This document shows, piece after piece, positions 8,599-17,625 of a stretch of DNA of 64,000 nt. Source of the DNA: Galbibacter kalidii. Its GTDB lineage: Bacteria > Bacteroidota > Bacteroidia > Flavobacteriales > Flavobacteriaceae. A model generated the notes under the pieces. The model saw only the letters and a program-made list of their open reading frames with translations, did not search any database and had not been told where the DNA came from. Location of the stretch: positions 62,001 through 126,000 of the forward strand of contig NZ_JAPFGA010000004.1 of the NCBI RefSeq assembly GCF_026241135.1. Direction: 5' to 3'. A program made the translations under genes and the position numbers. Numbering within the stretch: position 1 is the stretch's first letter; the number at the start of each line of letters is the position of its first letter.

Positions 8599-11500
8599 AT
8601 GAGATCAAAAATTACTTGGCTACTAACACTGTTTTCGGTGTTGGTAATGCAGTTTTCTTTTGCACAGGAAAAAACGGTTACTGGAAATGTAACTGACCAG
8701 GATGGTCTGCCGCTTCCTGGTGCGAACGTAGTAGTAAAGGGTGCCGGCACAGGTACTCAAACAGATTTTGATGGTAACTACGCCATCAATGCTGAATCAG
8801 GACAAACTCTTGTTTTTTCCTATCTTGGAATGGTAAGTGTTGAAGAAATTGTAGGCTCCAACAACACTATTAGTGTTCAGCTAAGTGAAGATGCACAAGC
8901 CCTTGACGAGGTTGTAGTTGTAGGTTATGGTACGCAAAGCAAACGTAAATTAACAGATAATATCGCTAAACTTACAGCTTCTGACATTGATGAAGTACCA
9001 ACCCCCGGCCTACAGAATTCACTTTCAGGTAAAGCTGCTGGGGTGCAGGTGACACAAACCAATGGTAAAATTGAAAGTGGGGTTTCCATTCGGATTCGAG
9101 GAGTTTCCAGCATTGGTGCAGGAGCTGAACCTTTATACGTTCTCGATGGAGTGCCGCTAATCAATGATAACGAATCAAACAACGGATCACCTACCAATCC
9201 ACTGCTAACCCTGAGTTCAAACGAAATTGAATCGATTGATATTCTAAAGGATGCTTCTGCATCGGCAGTGTACGGATCCAGAGGAGCCAACGGAGTTGTG
9301 CTTATTACCACCAAAAGAGGAAAACAAGGAAAGGGCACCCTATCTATTAATTTGTCTCAAGGCTTCAGTCGCCCTACCAACAAAAGAGAGTTTCTCAATG
9401 CCTCCGAATATGTAGAGCTACTTACGGAGGCCGCAGTCAATTCTATGGGGCAAGAAGACGGAACCGCTTATATAGAAAGTTTCTTTGACACATATTCTGC
9501 TGGTACAGACTGGCGTAATAACGAAGTAGACACGGACTGGCAATCTCTCGCCTTTCAAAATGGCTACACTACAGATGCCGACGTTTCCATGTCAGGCGGA
9601 AATGAAAAAACAACGTACTTCTTCTCAGGGTCATACAACAACACCGATGGTATTGTAAAAGGGAACGAACTCGAAAGAATTACCTCCCGGATAAATGTTA
9701 CCCATAAACTGTCCGACAAATTTACTGCCGGTGCCAACTTAAGTTTTTCAAGAACAGACATTGATAGAATTGCTAACGACAATGCTTTTGTAACACCATT
9801 ACAAGCTATTGCACAAGCCCCAATATCACCAGCATTTTTAGATAATGGAGATCCAAACCCGGATACCATTTATGCTAACTTCCTATTACAAGATCGACAT
9901 GCATACTACAATACTGTAATCAGAAGGGTTACCGGTAGAGCTTTCGGGGAATATCAATTTTTGCCATTCCTTAAATTTAATTCCGACTTCGGTTATGATC
10001 TTTACTATCAAACAGAAGACTCCTTTACAGGAAGACTGGCTCCGTTTCAATCTACAAATGGAGAAGCTTACGCCTCTTCTTTGGGAACAGAATCATATGT
10101 TTTTAGTAACTACTTCACCTTCTATAAAAACATCAACAACACTCATGATATAGAAGTTGTTGCAGGGACAGAATTTAACAAAACCAATAGAAGGTTTCAA
10201 AGTGTGACAGGAATTGAATTTCCTACAGATGACTTCCAGACCATCGACAGTGCTGCGGAGATAACAGCAGGAAGTGGAAGTACTTCAGGAAATCGATTTG
10301 TTTCTTATTTTGCCAGAGCAACCTACTCTTTTTTGGACAAGTACCTGATCAAAGCAAGTATCCGTCATGATGGTTCTTCTCGTTTTGGTAGGAATGTACA
10401 ATTTGGTACTTTCTCCGCCTTCTCTGCCGGATGGATCATTTCAGAAGAAGAGTTTCTACAAAATTCTGAAGTTTTATCTTTCTTAAAGCTAAGAGCTAGT
10501 TGGGGAGAAACCGGAAATGCCAATATTGGAAACTTTGCGTCGCGAGGACTGTTTGGCGGAACCTCATACAACCAACGTCCTGGTATATCACCAAGCCAAG
10601 CAGAAAACTCTCTGCTCACATGGGAAAATGTAACTCAAACCGATTTCGGTATTGAATACGGTTTTCTAAATAATCGTATTTCTGGTGAAATTGATTATTA
10701 TATCAAAGAATCAGATGGCCTTATTTTTGACACTCCCTTGCCTGGCACTTCAGGGCAATCCAGTATCCAGAAAAATATAGGCTTGATGGAAAACAAAGGG
10801 GTTGAACTTGTTTTGAACACCAAAAATGTCCTAACCGAAAACTTTAAGTGGAATACCAGCATTAATATCGCGAAGAATGATAACCAGGTAAAATCACTAC
10901 CTAACGAAGGCGCCGATATTATTACCGGAAGATCAATCTTAAGAGAAGGTCAGCCTATTTCGGCATTTTACCTATTGGAATATGCAGGAGTTGATCCGGA
11001 AAACGGAGATGCCTTGTTTTACACCAATACTGAGAATGCTGACGGAAGTCTTAGCAAGGAAACTACTAACGACTCGAACCAAGCAAGCAGAATTATTGCA
11101 GGAAAACCCTATGCAGAATGGATTGGAGGTTTAACCAACACCATTACATATAAAGGAATTGATTTCAGTTTTACATTCCAAGGGGAATGGGGAGCCAGCA
11201 TCTATAATGGTGGTGGTATTTACCAAACCGCTAATGGAGATTATTTCGACAACCAGACCAGGGATCAAATGAGAAGATGGCAAAACCCAGGAGACATTAC
11301 TGATGTTCCTCAAGCCCGTTTGTTTGGAGGAAATGGAGTCACACATTCTACCCGATATTTACAAGAATCAGACTTCATTAGACTGAGAAACCTGACACTA
11401 GGCTATACCTTGCCAGAACAAACCATAGAAAAAATGGGGCTTAGTAAACTACGTGTATACTTCACAGGTCTCAACCTATTAACTTTTACAGATTACGATG

Positions 11501-11607
11501 GGTACGACCCTGAAGCTCGTAGCGATGCCGGTTCTGGTGCCGGAGTTGATTTTTATTCAGCACCTGCAGCATCCACATATTCTATTGGTGTAAATATTAA
11601 CTTTTAA
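8599..11607 (+). CDS. SusC/RagA-family TonB-dependent outer-membrane transporter (2)
   Basis: 1002 aa. The first 25 residues (MRSKITWLLTLFSVLVMQFS then FAQEK) are almost the same as in the first SusC. Carboxypeptidase-D-regulatory domain (GNVTDQDGLPLPGANVVVKG), TonB-box-like LDEVVVVGYGTQ, plug with EPLYVLDGVPL and GANGVVLITTKRG, then the barrel ending STYSIGVNINF. The body differs strongly from SusC 1, so only the leader, signal peptide and regulatory domain look recently shared. The last base of its TAA stop is the first base of the SusD start codon, implying translational coupling. No catabolic enzyme lies in the unit; substrate unknown. Confidence 0.95.
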   Translation: MRSKITWLLTLFSVLVMQFSFAQEKTVTGNVTDQDGLPLPGANVVVKGAGTGTQTDFDGNYAINAESGQTLVFSYLGMVSVEEIVGSNNTISVQLSEDAQALDEVVVVGYGTQSKRKLTDNIAKLTASDIDEVPTPGLQNSLSGKAAGVQVTQTNGKIESGVSIRIRGVSSIGAGAEPLYVLDGVPLINDNESNNGSPTNPLLTLSSNEIESIDILKDASASAVYGSRGANGVVLITTKRGKQGKGTLSINLSQGFSRPTNKREFLNASEYVELLTEAAVNSMGQEDGTAYIESFFDTYSAGTDWRNNEVDTDWQSLAFQNGYTTDADVSMSGGNEKTTYFFSGSYNNTDGIVKGNELERITSRINVTHKLSDKFTAGANLSFSRTDIDRIANDNAFVTPLQAIAQAPISPAFLDNGDPNPDTIYANFLLQDRHAYYNTVIRRVTGRAFGEYQFLPFLKFNSDFGYDLYYQTEDSFTGRLAPFQSTNGEAYASSLGTESYVFSNYFTFYKNINNTHDIEVVAGTEFNKTNRRFQSVTGIEFPTDDFQTIDSAAEITAGSGSTSGNRFVSYFARATYSFLDKYLIKASIRHDGSSRFGRNVQFGTFSAFSAGWIISEEEFLQNSEVLSFLKLRASWGETGNANIGNFASRGLFGGTSYNQRPGISPSQAENSLLTWENVTQTDFGIEYGFLNNRISGEIDYYIKESDGLIFDTPLPGTSGQSSIQKNIGLMENKGVELVLNTKNVLTENFKWNTSINIAKNDNQVKSLPNEGADIITGRSILREGQPISAFYLLEYAGVDPENGDALFYTNTENADGSLSKETTNDSNQASRIIAGKPYAEWIGGLTNTITYKGIDFSFTFQGEWGASIYNGGGIYQTANGDYFDNQTRDQMRRWQNPGDITDVPQARLFGGNGVTHSTRYLQESDFIRLRNLTLGYTLPEQTIEKMGLSKLRVYFTGLNLLTFTDYDGYDPEARSDAGSGAGVDFYSAPAASTYSIGVNINF

Positions 11608-12971
11608 TGAAACGTATTATGAAAAGATATAACCTTACAGGGATTCTGGTTTTGATTATCTTATTTGCTTCATGCGAAGATGAACTCAACCTTGAACCCG
11701 CTCAATCAATTTCTGTAGAAACAGCGCTTTCCACTTCGGAAAACATACAGAACATCCTTATAGGTACTTATGCAGAAGCAGGGCAATCTGATTCCTATGG
11801 TGGCCGCCTTCAAATGCTTTCAGACCTATATGGATTTACAAGTCAAGCTTCGTGGAATGGTACCTTCCAACAACCCAGAGAAGTTTTCAATAAAAACATA
11901 TTGACCGACAACAGCTTTATCAGGGACTACTGGTTGAACTCGTACGAAGTTATAAATCAAGCCAATCTGGTAATCGATCATATCGACATTGTTGAAGCCG
12001 AAGTTCAGAGCACGGTACTCGGAGAAGCAAAATTTATTCGCGCCCTTGCTTATTTTGATTTGGTGAGGCTTTTCGGTAGTCAATATGTAGCCGGACAGCA
12101 AAACAGCCAGCCCGGAGTTCCTCTTTCCCTAGAAGGGATTATCGATTATTCCGGAGATTTAGAACTCCCGAGGAGCAGTGTTGAAGAAGTATACATTCAG
12201 GTTATTAATGATTTAAACGATGCTTATGGGTTATTACCTGCTACAAATAGCTTCTTTGCCGATAAGTATTCAGCACAAGCGTTACTGGCCAGAGTCTATC
12301 TTCAACAAGGAGATTATGCAGGTGCCAGAGATACAGCACATGATGTTATTGAAAATAGTGGGCACGCTTTAACCGGTACCTATGCAGCTGCGTTTAATAA
12401 CGATGTTGATTCTTCCGAAGACCTGTTTGCCTTTCAGGTAACCACCCAAGGCGGGACCAACCAACTCATTGTTCATTATGCAGATCAACCCAACGGAGGA
12501 AGAGGAGATGATATCACTGTCAACGACGAATACCTCGCCATGTTTGATTCGGCTGATGATGTGAGAGCTTCATTCTTTTATCCCAGTGCACAAGGAGGAG
12601 GAAGACTGACATCCAAATACACCAATCAATACGGAAACATCACACTTGTCCGTCTTGCTGAAATGTATCTTATCAGAGCTGAAGCTAACCTAAATGAAGG
12701 AACATTCATCGGCAATAGTCCTGTTGACGACATTAATGAAATCAGAATACGGGCTAATGCAGAGGCTTTAGCTGCCGTAACCCTTGACGATATTCTTTTA
12801 GAAAGGGAGTTGGAATTGGGCTTTGAAGGTTTCCTAATCCATGACCTAAAAAGAACCGGAAGAGCAGTAGGAACAATTCCTTCGGATGACAACAAACTCA
12901 TCTACCCTATTCCGCAAAGAGAAATGGATGTAAATTCACTTCTTGAACAAAACCCGGGATACGGTTTATAA
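11607..12971 (+). CDS. SusD/RagB-family nutrient-binding lipoprotein (2)
   Basis: 454 aa from the ATG overlapping the SusC stop; a second in-frame ATG at 11619 gives a slightly shorter and equally plausible signal peptide. Lipobox LFASC-EDELNLEPAQSIS. Features of the SusD helical (TPR-like) fold: LGEAKFIRALAYFDLVRLFG, YSAQALLARVYLQQGDYAGARDTA, LVRLAEMYLIRAEAN and the C-terminal YPIPQREMDVNS-LEQNPGY. It acts at the cell surface with SusC 2. The unit ends at a clear terminator at 13000. Confidence 0.95.
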   Translation: MKRIMKRYNLTGILVLIILFASCEDELNLEPAQSISVETALSTSENIQNILIGTYAEAGQSDSYGGRLQMLSDLYGFTSQASWNGTFQQPREVFNKNILTDNSFIRDYWLNSYEVINQANLVIDHIDIVEAEVQSTVLGEAKFIRALAYFDLVRLFGSQYVAGQQNSQPGVPLSLEGIIDYSGDLELPRSSVEEVYIQVINDLNDAYGLLPATNSFFADKYSAQALLARVYLQQGDYAGARDTAHDVIENSGHALTGTYAAAFNNDVDSSEDLFAFQVTTQGGTNQLIVHYADQPNGGRGDDITVNDEYLAMFDSADDVRASFFYPSAQGGGRLTSKYTNQYGNITLVRLAEMYLIRAEANLNEGTFIGNSPVDDINEIRIRANAEALAAVTLDDILLERELELGFEGFLIHDLKRTGRAVGTIPSDDNKLIYPIPQREMDVNSLLEQNPGYGL

Positions 12972-12999
12972 ACTCTCTAACATATTAAATTTGACAAAG

Positions 13000-13026
13000 G
13001 CTGCCTAATTTCAGGCAGCTTTTTTT
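13000..13026 (+). terminator. Rho-independent terminator of SusCD unit 2
   Basis: Perfect 7-bp stem GCTGCCT / AGGCAGC, 6-nt loop, seven T residues. It lies 28 bases after the SusD stop and 20 bases before the convergent rnhB stop. Confidence 0.9.
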
Positions 13027-13047
13027 GTTATTGGTTGGAATAGAAGA

Positions 13048-13644
13048 TCACAAATCAAACTTCAACTGCTCAGGCAATAACCGAAAAGATTTTCGGTGGT
13101 ATTTGGTGATACCATATTTTTTTATGGCTTCCCTGTGTTCTACTGTGGGGTAACCCTTGTTCTTTTTCCAATTATACATAGGAAACTCTTCATGGATCTT
13201 TTCCATATAAGCATCACGATAAGTTTTTGCCAAGATAGATGCTGCGGCAATACTCAAATATTTACTGTCCCCTTTTACGATACATTGATACGGAATATCC
13301 AAATAGGGTTTGAATTTGTTTCCATCAACAATAATATACTCGATAGCAGTCTGTAATTGCTTCAAAGCTTTGTGCATTCCCAAAATGGAGGCGTTCAGGA
13401 TGTTTATTTCATCTATTTCCACAGGAAAAATATGGGCAACACCAAAAAAAGAGGCCTCTTCTTCGATGATGGGCTTTAGTAGATTACGTTTGCGTTCGCT
13501 TAGTTGCTTGGAGTCGTTAATGACTTTATTTTCAAAATCAGGAGGGAGAATAACGGCAGCGGCCGTCACGGGGCCGGCCAAACATCCTCTTCCGGCTTCG
13601 TCGGTGCCGGCTTCAAGAGGGTATGAAGAATGTGATTTCAGCAT
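13048..13644 (-). CDS. rnhB: Ribonuclease HII
   Basis: 198 aa, the usual length for RNase HII. It cleaves RNA in RNA-DNA hybrids and single ribonucleotides in DNA. Visible motifs: the first catalytic acids in [20 protein letters not shown] (residues about 13-32), IIVDGNKF in the middle, and [20 protein letters not shown] with the conserved serine/lysine and the last acid. The start at 13644 gives a normal N-terminus. It is a minus-strand gene converging on SusCD unit 2. Its usual flavobacterial neighbour, the 814-aa lipoprotein, is at the other end of the SusCD insertion. Confidence 0.96.
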   Translation of the reverse strand: MLKSHSSYPLEAGTDEAGRGCLAGPVTAAAVILPPDFENKVINDSKQLSERKRNLLKPIIEEEASFFGVAHIFPVEIDEINILNASILGMHKALKQLQTAIEYIIVDGNKFKPYLDIPYQCIVKGDSKYLSIAAASILAKTYRDAYMEKIHEEFPMYNWKKNKGYPTVEHREAIKKYGITKYHRKSFRLLPEQLKFDL

Positions 13645-13704
13645 AAAATAGAATCAATGTAGTTGTAAAAATAGTAAAAATTAGCTCTTCTCTATAAAAC
13701 TCTT

Positions 13705-13785
13705 CAAGGGTTTCAAACCCTTGAGGGGCTCAACTTCTCAGGGATGTAAAATTTTGGCATTTGGCATTTGGCATTTGGTGCTTGG
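13705..13785. repeat. Hairpin repeat and 7-bp tandem repeat
   Basis: CAAGGGTTTCAAACCCTTG (13705-13723) is a near-perfect palindrome. Thirty bases on, TTTGGCA occurs three times in tandem (13753-13773), followed by the variant TTTGGTGCTTGG. Both are of the short intergenic repeat type that is abundant in flavobacterial genomes. No gene is seen between rnhB and the porin. Confidence 0.7.
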
Positions 13786-13869
13786 AATTCGTGATTTGAA
13801 AATTTTAGCACTTTTACTTGAAAAATCTCCATTCCACAATTTCAAACTTTTATTTTCGTTCAAATACTG

Positions 13870-13877
13870 TACTTTTG
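13870..13877 (+). promoter_or_regulatory. Bacteroidota -7 element upstream of the putative porin
   Basis: TACTTTTG matches TAnnTTTG exactly; a -33 TTG at the ideal distance is absent. Transcription from here would start only about 10 bases before the ATG at 13896, which supports that unusual start codon. Confidence 0.45.
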
Positions 13878-13895
13878 TTTTTCAAATAAAAATGG

Positions 13896-16004
13896 ATGAA
13901 GTGTATTAACTCACGAAGTGAGATTTTATATGTTCCGACGCTTGTGTCGAAATGTTTTTTAGGTTTTCTGCCTAATATCTCGTGGGCTTATCCCAAGAGG
14001 GTTTGTTTTTTGTTAGTCTTTTTTGCGTTTGGTATTGGGTTCACCAATGCGCAAGACAAACCTATTCCTGAGCTTGATAAGGATACGGTTCCTGAAGTTG
14101 TTAACGACACAACCCTGGTTGCTGCCCAAAAAAGAAAACAACCAAAAAAGAAGAAAGGGAAAGATGGCGAATTTCCTATTGAAGATTATAAAATCATCTC
14201 TTATGCAAGGGATACTACACATTTTGATACAACCCTGACCATACAGAAAGAATACAAGTATAATTACCTTCGGAGAGACGATTTTGAATTGCTTCCGTTT
14301 GCCAATGTGGGACAGACGTACAACGTACTAGGGGTGCGTGTAAAAGAGTCGAGTTTTTATCCGAGAATGGGGCAGACGGCCAAGCACAATAACTATATGG
14401 AGGTGGAAGATATCAAATATTACAGGGTGCCCACACCAACAACCGAACTTTTCTATAAAACGGTTATGGAGCAAGGACAGATCCTGGATGCGATGATCAC
14501 ATTGAATACTTCCCCGCAACTCAATATGTCCATTGCCTATAAAGGAATGCGCTCTTTGGGAAAATATAAAAATATCTTGTCAAGTACGGGGAATTTCAGA
14601 TTTACTACCAGCTACCAGACCAAAAACGGACGGTACAGAATGCGATTGCATTATGCAGCACAAGATATTTTGAATGAAGAAAACGGTGGATTGGCCGTTC
14701 CGGAGCAGTTTACCGGGGAAGACGATGAGTTTGATGACCGTTCCCGTATTGATGTGAAGTTTGAAGATGCTGAGAATTTCTTGTTGGGGAAACGTTATTT
14801 TCTGGATCATGAATTTTTTATTGCCAAACAACAGGATTCTTTAAAAAATTATGGCCTTTCGTTGGGACATATCCTCACTCATGAAACCAAGACGTATGAG
14901 TATCGGCAAAATGGGGCGAATGCTTATTTTGGAGATGCTTATCAAACCTCAAACCTGAATGACAAAGCAAAACTGAGAACCACCACCCATCAGTTGAATT
15001 TGAACTACAGCAATAAAATCACCGGAAAGGCTACGTTTTTGGTGAACTATTACAAATACAATTACTTTTTCAATAGTTTGGTGATCTCAGAGGAAGATGT
15101 GATTACCAATCAGCTTCGGGATAATGAAATTTCCCTCGGGGGGAAATGGTCCAAACGGATAGGCGGATTTTCATTGGCGGGCGATTTTACCCAGAATATC
15201 GTTGGCGATATGGGAGGAACGACTTTCAACGGAAAAATGGAATATCAGTTAAAGGATAATTTAAATGTGAACGCATCCTTACACTCCTCGTCAAGGATGC
15301 CTAACTTTAACTACCTCCTTTATCAAAGTGATTACAAAGAATACAATTGGCAAAATACCGAGAATTTTGAAAAGCAAAAGATATACACCATACAAGGAGC
15401 GATCAGCCATAAAAAATGGGGGAGTGTGGATGTTGCTTATACCGTAATGGACAAATATGCGTATTTCAAGGAAAGGATCGATCAAGGGGATTCGCCCTCT
15501 ACAACAGAGGATGATGTACAATATGTAGATCCTATGCAGTTTCAAGGCTCTATTAATTCGATGAAAGTGAAATTCAGCAATGATTTGCACTTTTTACGCC
15601 GATGGGGACTGGCCAATACGGTGATGTTTCAAAGCGTAAGTCAGAGTGAAAACATTTTAAATGTGCCGGAGATTGTGACTCGAAATACACTTTACTACTC
15701 CAATCATTTGTTTGACAAAGCACTTTACCTACAAACAGGGGTAACGGTGAGATATTTCAGTAAATATTATATGAATTCCTATAGCCCTGTTTTGGGAGAA
15801 CTCTTGATTCAGGACAGGGAAGAGATCGGGGAATTCCCGATGATGGACTTTTTCATCAATGCAAAAGTACGCCGTACGCGCATTTATCTAAAAGCTGAAC
15901 ACCTCAACTCGTTTTTCTCTGAAAACAACTATTACAGTGCACCAAACAATCCGTATCGCGATTTTATTATTCGTTTTGGAGTAGTCTGGAATTTCTTTTC
16001 TTGA
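13896..16004 (+). CDS. Putative porin (flavobacterial porin_10-like), repeat-derived N-terminus
   Basis: 702 aa. After an odd start, the hydrophobic segment VCFLLVFFAFGIGFTNAQ is a normal signal peptide with cleavage after NAQ. A basic/acidic linker (KRKQPKKKKGKDGEF) is followed by the conserved IISYARDTTHFDTTLTIQKEY and a long beta-barrel of alternating aromatic strands to the terminal FIIRFGVVWNFFS. This matches the putative porin family common in flavobacteria; an outer-membrane location is expected. Residues 1-35 are not typical: they are translated from a dispersed intergenic repeat (13910-14000), so either the repeat landed on the old start, or a downstream non-ATG start is used. The -7 element at 13870 and the KR pair just before the hydrophobic core favour use of the ATG at 13896. 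Confidence 0.85.
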   Translation: MKCINSRSEILYVPTLVSKCFLGFLPNISWAYPKRVCFLLVFFAFGIGFTNAQDKPIPELDKDTVPEVVNDTTLVAAQKRKQPKKKKGKDGEFPIEDYKIISYARDTTHFDTTLTIQKEYKYNYLRRDDFELLPFANVGQTYNVLGVRVKESSFYPRMGQTAKHNNYMEVEDIKYYRVPTPTTELFYKTVMEQGQILDAMITLNTSPQLNMSIAYKGMRSLGKYKNILSSTGNFRFTTSYQTKNGRYRMRLHYAAQDILNEENGGLAVPEQFTGEDDEFDDRSRIDVKFEDAENFLLGKRYFLDHEFFIAKQQDSLKNYGLSLGHILTHETKTYEYRQNGANAYFGDAYQTSNLNDKAKLRTTTHQLNLNYSNKITGKATFLVNYYKYNYFFNSLVISEEDVITNQLRDNEISLGGKWSKRIGGFSLAGDFTQNIVGDMGGTTFNGKMEYQLKDNLNVNASLHSSSRMPNFNYLLYQSDYKEYNWQNTENFEKQKIYTIQGAISHKKWGSVDVAYTVMDKYAYFKERIDQGDSPSTTEDDVQYVDPMQFQGSINSMKVKFSNDLHFLRRWGLANTVMFQSVSQSENILNVPEIVTRNTLYYSNHLFDKALYLQTGVTVRYFSKYYMNSYSPVLGELLIQDREEIGEFPMMDFFINAKVRRTRIYLKAEHLNSFFSENNYYSAPNNPYRDFIIRFGVVWNFFS
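13910..14000 (-). repeat. Dispersed three-hairpin repeat, copy A (inside a coding region)
   Basis: Reads on the minus strand as a hairpin CCTCTTGGGATAAGCCCACG-AG, then ATTAGGCAGAAAACCTA, then TTCGACACAAGCGTCGGAA and CTCACTTCGTGAG. The same order of hairpins is found on the plus strand at 55152-55253. It overlaps codons of the porin gene, which it supplies with its first residues. Confidence 0.75.
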
Positions 16005-16012
16005 TATAGATG

Positions 16013-16043
16013 TTGTGGCATTCTAAAACGTGTCTTACCTTTA
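16013..16043 (+). promoter_or_regulatory. Probable promoter of the aminotransferase-fold gene
   Basis: TTG at 16013-16015, a 20-base gap, then TACCTTTA (one mismatch to TAnnTTTG). The ATG is 22 bases downstream. Confidence 0.5.
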
Positions 16044-16064
16044 GGGAATCAATCTAAAAGGTTT

Positions 16065-17153
16065 ATGACAATAGAAAAATTCACCAATGACTTTCCCTTA
16101 GCAAATCACTCAACCTATTTAAATACCGCAGCATCCGGTTTGATGTATGAAAGTTTGATGGAATGGCGGCAAGGCCAGGATATTGATTACCTGATAAGTG
16201 GAAGCAAACTCAGGGATTCCGCCGGAAAACGTATTGAGGAGATACGCAAAACCGTTGCCGGTTTTTTTGATGCTGATGTTGAAAGTACAATGCTTGTTCC
16301 TAATTTTTCATTCGGATTAAAAACATTTGTGAATGGTATCAATAAGAAGAAAAAAGTACTGCTGCTGGAGGAAGATTATCCTTCTGTGAATTGGCCTTTT
16401 TTAAGCGGGGGATTTGATAAAGTGTCTTTTGTAAAGGTCGATCGCGATCTGGAAAATAGGATTGAAGAGGCTTTTAAAACGGATGAACCTGACATATTTG
16501 CTTTTAGTATTGTACAATACATCAGTGGTGTAAAAATAGATCTCAATTTTATCAAACAACTGAAAAAAGATTATCCCGAAGTGATTTTTTTAGCTGATGG
16601 AACTCAATATTGTGGAACAGAAGCGTTTTCTTTTAAAGATTCGGGGATCGATGTGTTGGGAAGCAGTTGCTACAAATGGTTGCTTTCCAGTTATTTCAAC
16701 GGATTTATGCTGTTTTCTGAAAGGATGAGCGAAATGCTTTTTCCTGATTCTTTTGCGTTTGAACCACTACCAGAGCCATTTTTGGAGGGAAAAAACCACT
16801 TGATGTATCATTTTGAGCCGGGACATCTCGATACCTTGACTTTGGGGAGCTTGAATTTTTCCCTGCAACAATTCAGCACCATAGGAATGGAGGTTATTCA
16901 GGATTACCTCAAAGAATTATCAGTATATGCCAAAGAACGTTTGAGCGAGCTGAAGGTCATCTCCGAGGAGGTTTGCAGTAGAAAGGAGCATTCTACCATA
17001 TTCAATTTGGAGATTGATAATAAAATGGTTGGAGCCATGAAATCGAGGGATATTATTTTTTCCATGCGGGGCAAAGGTGCCAGAGTAAGTTTTCACATCT
17101 ATAACAGCAAAAAAGATGTGGATAAATTGGCTAATATCCTGAAACACCAATAG
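16065..17153 (+). CDS. Aminotransferase class V-fold PLP-dependent enzyme
   Basis: 362 aa. Class V (cysteine desulfurase-like) fold: N-terminal YLNTAASGLMYESLMEW, central FLADGTQYCGTEAFSFKDSG with the Asp that contacts the PLP ring nitrogen, and SSCYKWLLSSYFNGF with the PLP-binding lysine. The C-terminal domain ends FSMRGKGARVSFHIYNSKKDVD, as in many class V members of unknown substrate. It is shorter than the SufS/IscS enzymes and lacks their catalytic cysteine loop in a recognisable form, so it should not be called a desulfurase. It stands alone, with its own likely promoter. Reaction unknown. Confidence 0.85.
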   Translation: MTIEKFTNDFPLANHSTYLNTAASGLMYESLMEWRQGQDIDYLISGSKLRDSAGKRIEEIRKTVAGFFDADVESTMLVPNFSFGLKTFVNGINKKKKVLLLEEDYPSVNWPFLSGGFDKVSFVKVDRDLENRIEEAFKTDEPDIFAFSIVQYISGVKIDLNFIKQLKKDYPEVIFLADGTQYCGTEAFSFKDSGIDVLGSSCYKWLLSSYFNGFMLFSERMSEMLFPDSFAFEPLPEPFLEGKNHLMYHFEPGHLDTLTLGSLNFSLQQFSTIGMEVIQDYLKELSVYAKERLSELKVISEEVCSRKEHSTIFNLEIDNKMVGAMKSRDIIFSMRGKGARVSFHIYNSKKDVDKLANILKHQ

Positions 17154-17245
17154 CGTAGCATTTTTTATTCATAGCCGTGTATTTTTAAGTATTTGAAGTT
17201 TTGGTTAAGGCTGTTTTAATAAAATGATAAATAGTTGTTTTTTAG

Positions 17246-17276
17246 TTGTTTATGCTGATTTTATAACTTAATTTTG
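17246..17276 (+). promoter_or_regulatory. Consensus Bacteroidota promoter
   Basis: TTG (17246-17248), a 20-base spacer, then TAATTTTG (17269-17276), a perfect match. It lies 35 bases ahead of the CBM48-like gene. Confidence 0.75.
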
Positions 17277-17310
17277 AGAGGATAACCATTAAATCAAATA
17301 CTTGAGAATT

Positions 17311-17607
17311 ATGGCAATTATGAAACAATACTTAAAGTCAAGACCAGTGTGTAAGGTGACATTTACTGTGCCTGCTAAAGAAGCAAATGAAGTGGTCGTT
17401 GTAGGCGATTTCAACAACTGGAATTCTAAAGAAGCATGTTTAAAAAAGCTGAAGAACGGCAATTTTAAAGGAACTTTTGAAGTGCCGAAAGACATGACTT
17501 ATGAATTCCGATATATCATAGACGGAACATACACCAATGAAGCCGAAGCTGACGCATTCAAATGGAATGATTATGCTGGTACTGAAAATGCGGTACTCTA
17601 CGTGTAG
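17311..17607 (+). CDS. Small isoamylase-early-set / CBM48-like protein
   Basis: About 98 aa from ATG 17311 (MAIMKQYLKS); a TTG three codons upstream and an ATG at 17320 are alternatives. KVTFTVPAKEANEVVVVGDF then NNWNSKEACLKK and FRYIIDGTYTNEAEADAF are the hallmarks of the glycogen-binding (CBM48/AMPK-beta-like) immunoglobulin fold, which here makes up the whole protein. No signal peptide, so cytoplasmic. It probably binds alpha-glucan or acts as an adaptor; the role of these stand-alone domains is not established. A perfect promoter precedes it and the convergent egtB ends 18 bases on. Confidence 0.85.
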   Translation: MAIMKQYLKSRPVCKVTFTVPAKEANEVVVVGDFNNWNSKEACLKKLKNGNFKGTFEVPKDMTYEFRYIIDGTYTNEAEADAFKWNDYAGTENAVLYV

Positions 17608-17625
17608 ATCAACCGTATGATGTTA

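Noticed and set aside
16065-17153. Cysteine desulfurase annotation
   Set aside because: Only the general class V PLP fold is supported; the active-site cysteine loop is not recognisable and no iron-sulfur genes are nearby.
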